A stretch of 25,999 nt of DNA, taken from Competibacteraceae bacterium UBA3908 (GTDB lineage: Bacteria; Pseudomonadota; Gammaproteobacteria; Competibacterales; Competibacteraceae). The translations under genes and the position numbers were made by a program. Positions 23,034 through 25,999 of this stretch are shown here, in pieces (positions within the stretch are counted from its first letter, which is position 1; every line of letters begins with the position of its first letter). The notes beneath the pieces were generated by a model, which did no database searches, had not been told where the DNA came from, and worked only from the letters and a program-made list of their open reading frames with translations. The stretch spans positions 1 to 25,999 of the forward strand of contig DGFE01000030.1 of the NCBI GenBank assembly GCA_002391525.1, read 5' to 3'.

Positions 23034-25496
23034 ATGACCGTCTCCGTCGAATCCCTCGCGCCGGGAATTCCAGCCGTGGTGGAAACCACGTGTTTTCACT
23101 GTGGCCTGCCCGTCCCGGCGGGAGCGCATTACGCGGCGGTGATCGACGGTCGGCGCCAGCCGATGTGTTGCCACGGCTGCCAGGCGGTGGCCGAAGCGAT
23201 TGTCGCCGCCGGCCTGACGGATTTCTATCGTCACCGTACCGCCCCCTCGCGCCGGGCGGAAGATTTGATTCCCGAGCAATTGCGCGGGTTGGAACTGTAC
23301 GACCGGCCGGATCTGCAAAAGAGCTTCGTCCGCGCCGAAAGCGAGCAGGTCCGCGAAGCCGCCCTGATCCTGGAAGGCATCGTCTGCGCCGCCTGCGTCT
23401 GGCTCAGCGAGCGGCATGTCAACGCCGTGCCGGGGGTGCTGGAATTCCGGGTGAATTACTCCACCCACCGCGCCCGGGTGCGCTGGGACGAGCGTCGGAC
23501 CAGGCTGAGCGAAATTCTGGCCGCCATCGCCGCCATCGGTTACCTCGCTCATCCTTTCGATCCCAATCGCCAGGAAGCGCTGCAAAAGCGCGAACGTTCG
23601 GTGGCCTTGCGCCGGCTGGCGGTGGCCGGCCTGGGTTCGATGCAGGTCATGATGCTGGCGGTGGGTCTCTATGTCGGCGATTACCAGGGCATGGAAGGCT
23701 GGATTCGCGATTTCCTGCGCTGGATCTGCCTGGTTCTGACCGTGCCGGTGGTGAGCTACTCGGCGCAACCGTTCTACAGCGCCGCCTGGCGCGATCTGCG
23801 CCGCCGGCAACCGGGCATGGACGTGCCGGTGTCGTTGGCGATTGTCGCCGCCTTCGTCGCCAGCGTCTGGTATACCTGGCAGGGTGGAGGAGAGGTCTAC
23901 TACGACTCGGTAACGATGTTCGTATTTTTCCTGCTGGCCGGCCGGTTTCTGGAGATGACCGCCCGGCACCGGGCCGGAAGAATTTCCGAGGCGCTGGTAC
24001 GGATGCTGCCGGCGACCGCCACGCGCCTGAATCCGGGTGATGGCGAGGACGTAATTCCCATCGCGGAACTGGCGCCCGGCGACCGGGTGCTGGTGCGTCC
24101 GGGCGAGACCATTCCCGCCGACGGATCGGTATTGGAGGGGGCGAGCAGCGTAGATGAATCGCTGCTAACCGGCGAAAGCGCGCCCGTGCCCCGCCACCCG
24201 GGCGAAGCGCTGGTCGGCGGTGCGGTCAACGTGGAAAGCCCCTTGGTGATGCGGGTGGAGAAGATCGGCGCCGATACCGTGCTCTCGGCCATCGTGCGGC
24301 TACTGGACCGCGCTCAGAGCGAAAAGCCGCGCCTGGCGTTGCTGGCCGACCGCATCGCCGCCTGGTTCGTCGCCGCCTTGCTGATCGTGGCGGCGACGGT
24401 GCTGCTGGCCTGGTGGTCGCTGACCGATTTCGACACGGCGTTTCGCGTCACGCTCTCGGTGCTGGTGGTCACCTGTCCCTGCGCGCTGTCGCTGGCCACG
24501 CCGACCGCCATCGTGGCGGCGACCGGCGCGTTGACCCGGCTCGGGCTGCTGACCACGCGCGGGCACGCCCTGGAGACCCTGGCGCGGGCGACCCACGTAA
24601 TCTTCGACAAAACCGGCACGCTCACCCATGGCCGGCCCCGAGTGGTGGGAGTGGAGCCGGTGGCTGGATTGGAGGCGCGGCGTTGCCTGGCTCTGGCGGC
24701 GGCGTTGGAGCGGGGTTCCGAGCATCCGGTGGGTCGCGCGCTGGTCGAGGCGGCTGGCGCGTCGATTCCGCTGGCGACGGCGTTGCGAAACACGCCCGGC
24801 AGCGGCGTCGAAGGTTGGATCGAAGGCCGCCGTTACCGGGTGGGCCAGCCCGCGTTCGTGGCGGCCCTGAGTGGAGTGGTGGCGGCTGAGCGGGTCGATC
24901 TCGATGCCGCGAGCACCTGGGTCGCACTGGGCGACGAATCAGGATTGCTGGCCTGGTTGCAGCTGGCCGATACCTTGCGGCCCGGCGCGGCGGCAGTGGT
25001 GACGGAACTGCAAGCCCGGGGGCTGACGGTGGAGTTGCTGAGCGGTGATCGCCCGGCGGCGGTAGCGCATGTCGCGCGCCAAGTCGCCATTACCCAGGCC
25101 GCCGGTGGCAGGTCGCCCCAGGACAAGCTGGAACGGTTGCGGGAGTTGCAACGGCAAGGCGGCGTGGTGGCGATGGTCGGCGACGGGGTCAACGATGCGC
25201 CGGTGCTGGCGGCGGCCCAGGTGTCGCTGGCGATGGGCGGCGGCACCCAGCTTGCCCATGCCACGGCGGACATGATCCTGTTGTCGGAAAAACTGGAGCA
25301 TCTGGTGCGCGGGGTGGACATGGCCCGGCGAACCCTGACGATCATCCGGGAGAATTTCGCCTGGGCAATCGGGTACAATTTGCTCGCATTGCCGTTGGCG
25401 GCGGGCGGATGGCTGACGCCCTGGATGTCCGCCATCGGTATGTCGTTCAGTTCGCTGTTGGTGGTGGTGAACGCGCTGCGGCTCCGGCAAACCTGA
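23034..25496 (+). CDS. ccoI: Copper-exporting P1B-type ATPase CcoI (FixI/CopA2 type)
   Basis: Moves Cu(I) across the inner membrane for CuB insertion into the cbb3 oxidase. The 820-residue protein begins with a Cys-rich metal-binding domain (CFHC, Cys20/Cys23, and CCHGC, Cys45/46/49), then an HMA domain with CAAC at 118-121. The eight-helix core has the transport motif CPC (Cys481-Cys483) and the actuator loop LLTGESAPV. The phosphorylated Asp525 is in DKTGT, SEHPVG is in the nucleotide-binding domain, and the hinge is GDGVNDAP near 716. The ATG at 23034 is used; an in-frame TTG at 23022 has a better-placed AGGA and is possible. The stop lies 18 bp before ccoS. Confidence 0.96.
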   Translation: MTVSVESLAPGIPAVVETTCFHCGLPVPAGAHYAAVIDGRRQPMCCHGCQAVAEAIVAAGLTDFYRHRTAPSRRAEDLIPEQLRGLELYDRPDLQKSFVRAESEQVREAALILEGIVCAACVWLSERHVNAVPGVLEFRVNYSTHRARVRWDERRTRLSEILAAIAAIGYLAHPFDPNRQEALQKRERSVALRRLAVAGLGSMQVMMLAVGLYVGDYQGMEGWIRDFLRWICLVLTVPVVSYSAQPFYSAAWRDLRRRQPGMDVPVSLAIVAAFVASVWYTWQGGGEVYYDSVTMFVFFLLAGRFLEMTARHRAGRISEALVRMLPATATRLNPGDGEDVIPIAELAPGDRVLVRPGETIPADGSVLEGASSVDESLLTGESAPVPRHPGEALVGGAVNVESPLVMRVEKIGADTVLSAIVRLLDRAQSEKPRLALLADRIAAWFVAALLIVAATVLLAWWSLTDFDTAFRVTLSVLVVTCPCALSLATPTAIVAATGALTRLGLLTTRGHALETLARATHVIFDKTGTLTHGRPRVVGVEPVAGLEARRCLALAAALERGSEHPVGRALVEAAGASIPLATALRNTPGSGVEGWIEGRRYRVGQPAFVAALSGVVAAERVDLDAASTWVALGDESGLLAWLQLADTLRPGAAAVVTELQARGLTVELLSGDRPAAVAHVARQVAITQAAGGRSPQDKLERLRELQRQGGVVAMVGDGVNDAPVLAAAQVSLAMGGGTQLAHATADMILLSEKLEHLVRGVDMARRTLTIIRENFAWAIGYNLLALPLAAGGWLTPWMSAIGMSFSSLLVVVNALRLRQT

Positions 25497-25499
25497 GAC

Positions 25500-25509
25500 G
25501 GAGGTGATC
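25500..25509 (+). promoter_or_regulatory. Full-length Shine-Dalgarno of ccoS
   Basis: GGAGGTGATC is a ten-base perfect complement to the usual 3' end of 16S rRNA. The ATG at 25515 begins 5 bp after it. It is the longest such match in the window and fixes the ccoS start. Confidence 0.8.
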
Positions 25510-25514
25510 GCATC

Positions 25515-25712
25515 ATGCGGATTCTGTTCCTGTTGATTCCCATGGCGCTGGGCGTGATGGGCGTGGCGCTGTGGGCCTTTCTCTGGGCGGTGCGAACCGG
25601 GCAGTTCGACGATCTGGAAGGGCCGGCCCACCGCATCCTGATGGACGACGACGATCCGCGCATCCCCCGGCTCCACCAGCGACGCGACGACGATAAGTCC
25701 TTGAATGATTAA
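25515..25712 (+). CDS. ccoS: cbb3-type oxidase assembly protein CcoS
   Basis: A small maturation factor needed for cofactor-loaded cbb3 oxidase in other bacteria. The 65-residue protein has one N-terminal helix (about residues 3-27, ILFLLIPMALGVMGVALWAFLWAV), then the family signature RTGQFDDLEGPAHRILMDDD, and a short charged tail (HQRRDDDKSLND). Length and motif are typical. It follows ccoI by 18 bp and has an exceptionally strong Shine-Dalgarno. It closes the ccoGHIS group. Confidence 0.96.
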   Translation: MRILFLLIPMALGVMGVALWAFLWAVRTGQFDDLEGPAHRILMDDDDPRIPRLHQRRDDDKSLND

Positions 25713-25729
25713 AATAAATAGTTTAGCAT
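25701..25729 (+). promoter_or_regulatory. Possible promoter for the 33-codon gene
   Basis: TTGAAT (25701-25706) and TAGCAT (25724-25729), each four of six consensus bases, are 17 bp apart in a locally very AT-rich stretch that overlaps the end of ccoS. The start of transcription would fall near 25736, about 20 bases before the miniprotein ATG. Confidence 0.35.
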
Positions 25730-25756
25730 TCTCTACGGATCGCAAGGAGAACGACG

Positions 25757-25858
25757 ATGTTTACCTTTCAGAATCTCCCGCTTGTCATCATCATCGCGCT
25801 GTTGGTTGCCGCATGGCTGAGCTTTTTTTCGGTGGTGCCCTGGGGTCAATTGTTCTGA
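25757..25858 (+). CDS. 33-residue single-helix membrane miniprotein of unknown function
   Basis: The frame begins MFTFQNLPLVIIIALLVAAW and ends SVVPWGQLF. Residues 8-27 form one hydrophobic helix, and the whole protein has no Lys, Arg, His, Asp or Glu. An AAGGAG Shine-Dalgarno (25744-25749) stands 7 bp before the ATG; a possible promoter precedes it and two terminators follow, which together argue for a real gene. I do not recognise a family. By position and size it could be an accessory subunit of the cbb3 oxidase, in the manner of the CcoM peptide of Pseudomonas stutzeri or CydX of the bd oxidase, but sequence relationship to either is not shown. Chance is the main alternative. Confidence 0.6.
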   Translation: MFTFQNLPLVIIIALLVAAWLSFFSVVPWGQLF

Positions 25859-25873
25859 AGTGACCGTTCGCTT

Positions 25874-25903
25874 CGCTCTCCGGGTGGGGAGCGGGCCGTT
25901 TTT
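25874..25903 (+). terminator. Terminator-like hairpin after the miniprotein gene
   Basis: Arms 25874-25881 and 25886-25893 pair over 8 bp (one wobble) around a 4-base loop. TTTTT (25899-25903) follows after five bases, so the T tract is slightly displaced. It lies 15 bp past the stop at 25858. Confidence 0.5.
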
Positions 25904-25910
25904 GCACGCG

Positions 25911-25942
25911 CCGCCTTCCTCCTCGCGGAGAAAGGCGGTTTT
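25911..25942 (+). terminator. Second, tandem Rho-independent terminator
   Basis: A stem of 7 bp, one C-A mismatch and 4 more bp (25911-25922 with 25927-25938) closes a TCGC tetraloop, with TTTT directly after (25939-25942). With the hairpin before it, this marks the end of the cbb3 maturation/miniprotein transcription unit. Confidence 0.65.
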
Positions 25943-25969
25943 CGTCGGGGCCGGAATGGGATCGGAGCG

Positions 25970-25999
25970 ATGAGCGTCGCCTTGGAATTATTGGATCGG
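25970..25999 (+). CDS. Possible start of a new gene, cut by the window edge
   Basis: Ten codons (MSVALELLDR) are open from an ATG at 25970 to the right edge. A GGAG lies only 2 bp upstream, which is too close for an ideal ribosome site. It follows the tandem terminators on the same strand, so a new transcription unit is reasonable. Too little is visible to name it. Confidence 0.3.
   Translation, partial: MSVALELLDR

Noticed and set aside
1..25999. CRISPR arrays, tRNA genes, insertion sequences, defence islands
   Set aside because: No regularly spaced direct repeats, cloverleaf-like blocks with a CCA end or transposase motifs were seen; apart from the methyltransferase remnant all genes are core metabolism.

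Overview
The window looks like chromosomal core DNA of a GC-rich gammaproteobacterium. The reasons are a BioC/BioH biotin pair, a coxB-coxA-ctaG-coxC-DUF2909-SURF1-ctaA-ctaB block in the order familiar from Pseudomonas-type genomes, and a ccoNOQP-ccoGHIS block. An uncultured relative of Competibacteraceae/Chromatiales would fit, but I cannot fix the genus from sequence alone. No tRNA, rRNA, CRISPR array, intact insertion sequence or prophage gene was seen.

Layout. (1) 1-945: the 3' end of a dihydroorotate-dehydrogenase-like flavoprotein gene, closed by a clear Rho-independent terminator. (2) About 950-1260: an AT-richer patch holding the N-terminal remnant of a DNA methyltransferase on the minus strand; it is the only sign of gene transfer or decay here. 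(3) 1263-6091, minus strand: pgm (phosphoglucomutase), a stand-alone DUF2126 protein, and a ComF-type phosphoribosyltransferase. (4) 6160-8358, plus strand: an unknown membrane protein, bioH and bioC, tightly packed; this pair makes the pimeloyl-ACP precursor of biotin. (5) 8500-16877, plus strand: DUF2244 protein, then the aa3-type cytochrome c oxidase (coxB, coxA, coxC) with its assembly genes: a 54-residue small membrane protein, ctaG, SURF1, a Sco-like protein, and ctaA/ctaB for heme A. One convergent twin-transmembrane gene (DUF2909) lies inside the block. (6) 16952-25712, plus strand: the cbb3-type oxidase ccoNOQP with its maturation genes ccoG, ccoH, ccoI and ccoS, preceded by a good sigma70-like promoter. 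(7) 25701-25942: a previously overlooked-looking 33-codon membrane miniprotein gene with its own Shine-Dalgarno, a possible promoter and two tandem terminators. A new reading frame begins at the right edge.

How it works together. CoxB/A/C form the low-affinity heme-copper oxidase, with CtaG and the Sco-like protein handling copper, SURF1 and CtaA/CtaB handling heme A. CcoNOQP is the high-affinity oxidase for low oxygen, with CcoI supplying copper across the inner membrane. The two systems lie head to tail on one strand with only about 210 bp between them, so this is a compact aerobic-to-microaerobic respiration locus. No undescribed multi-gene system is evident; the most interesting unknown is the charge-free 33-residue membrane protein at 25757-25858.
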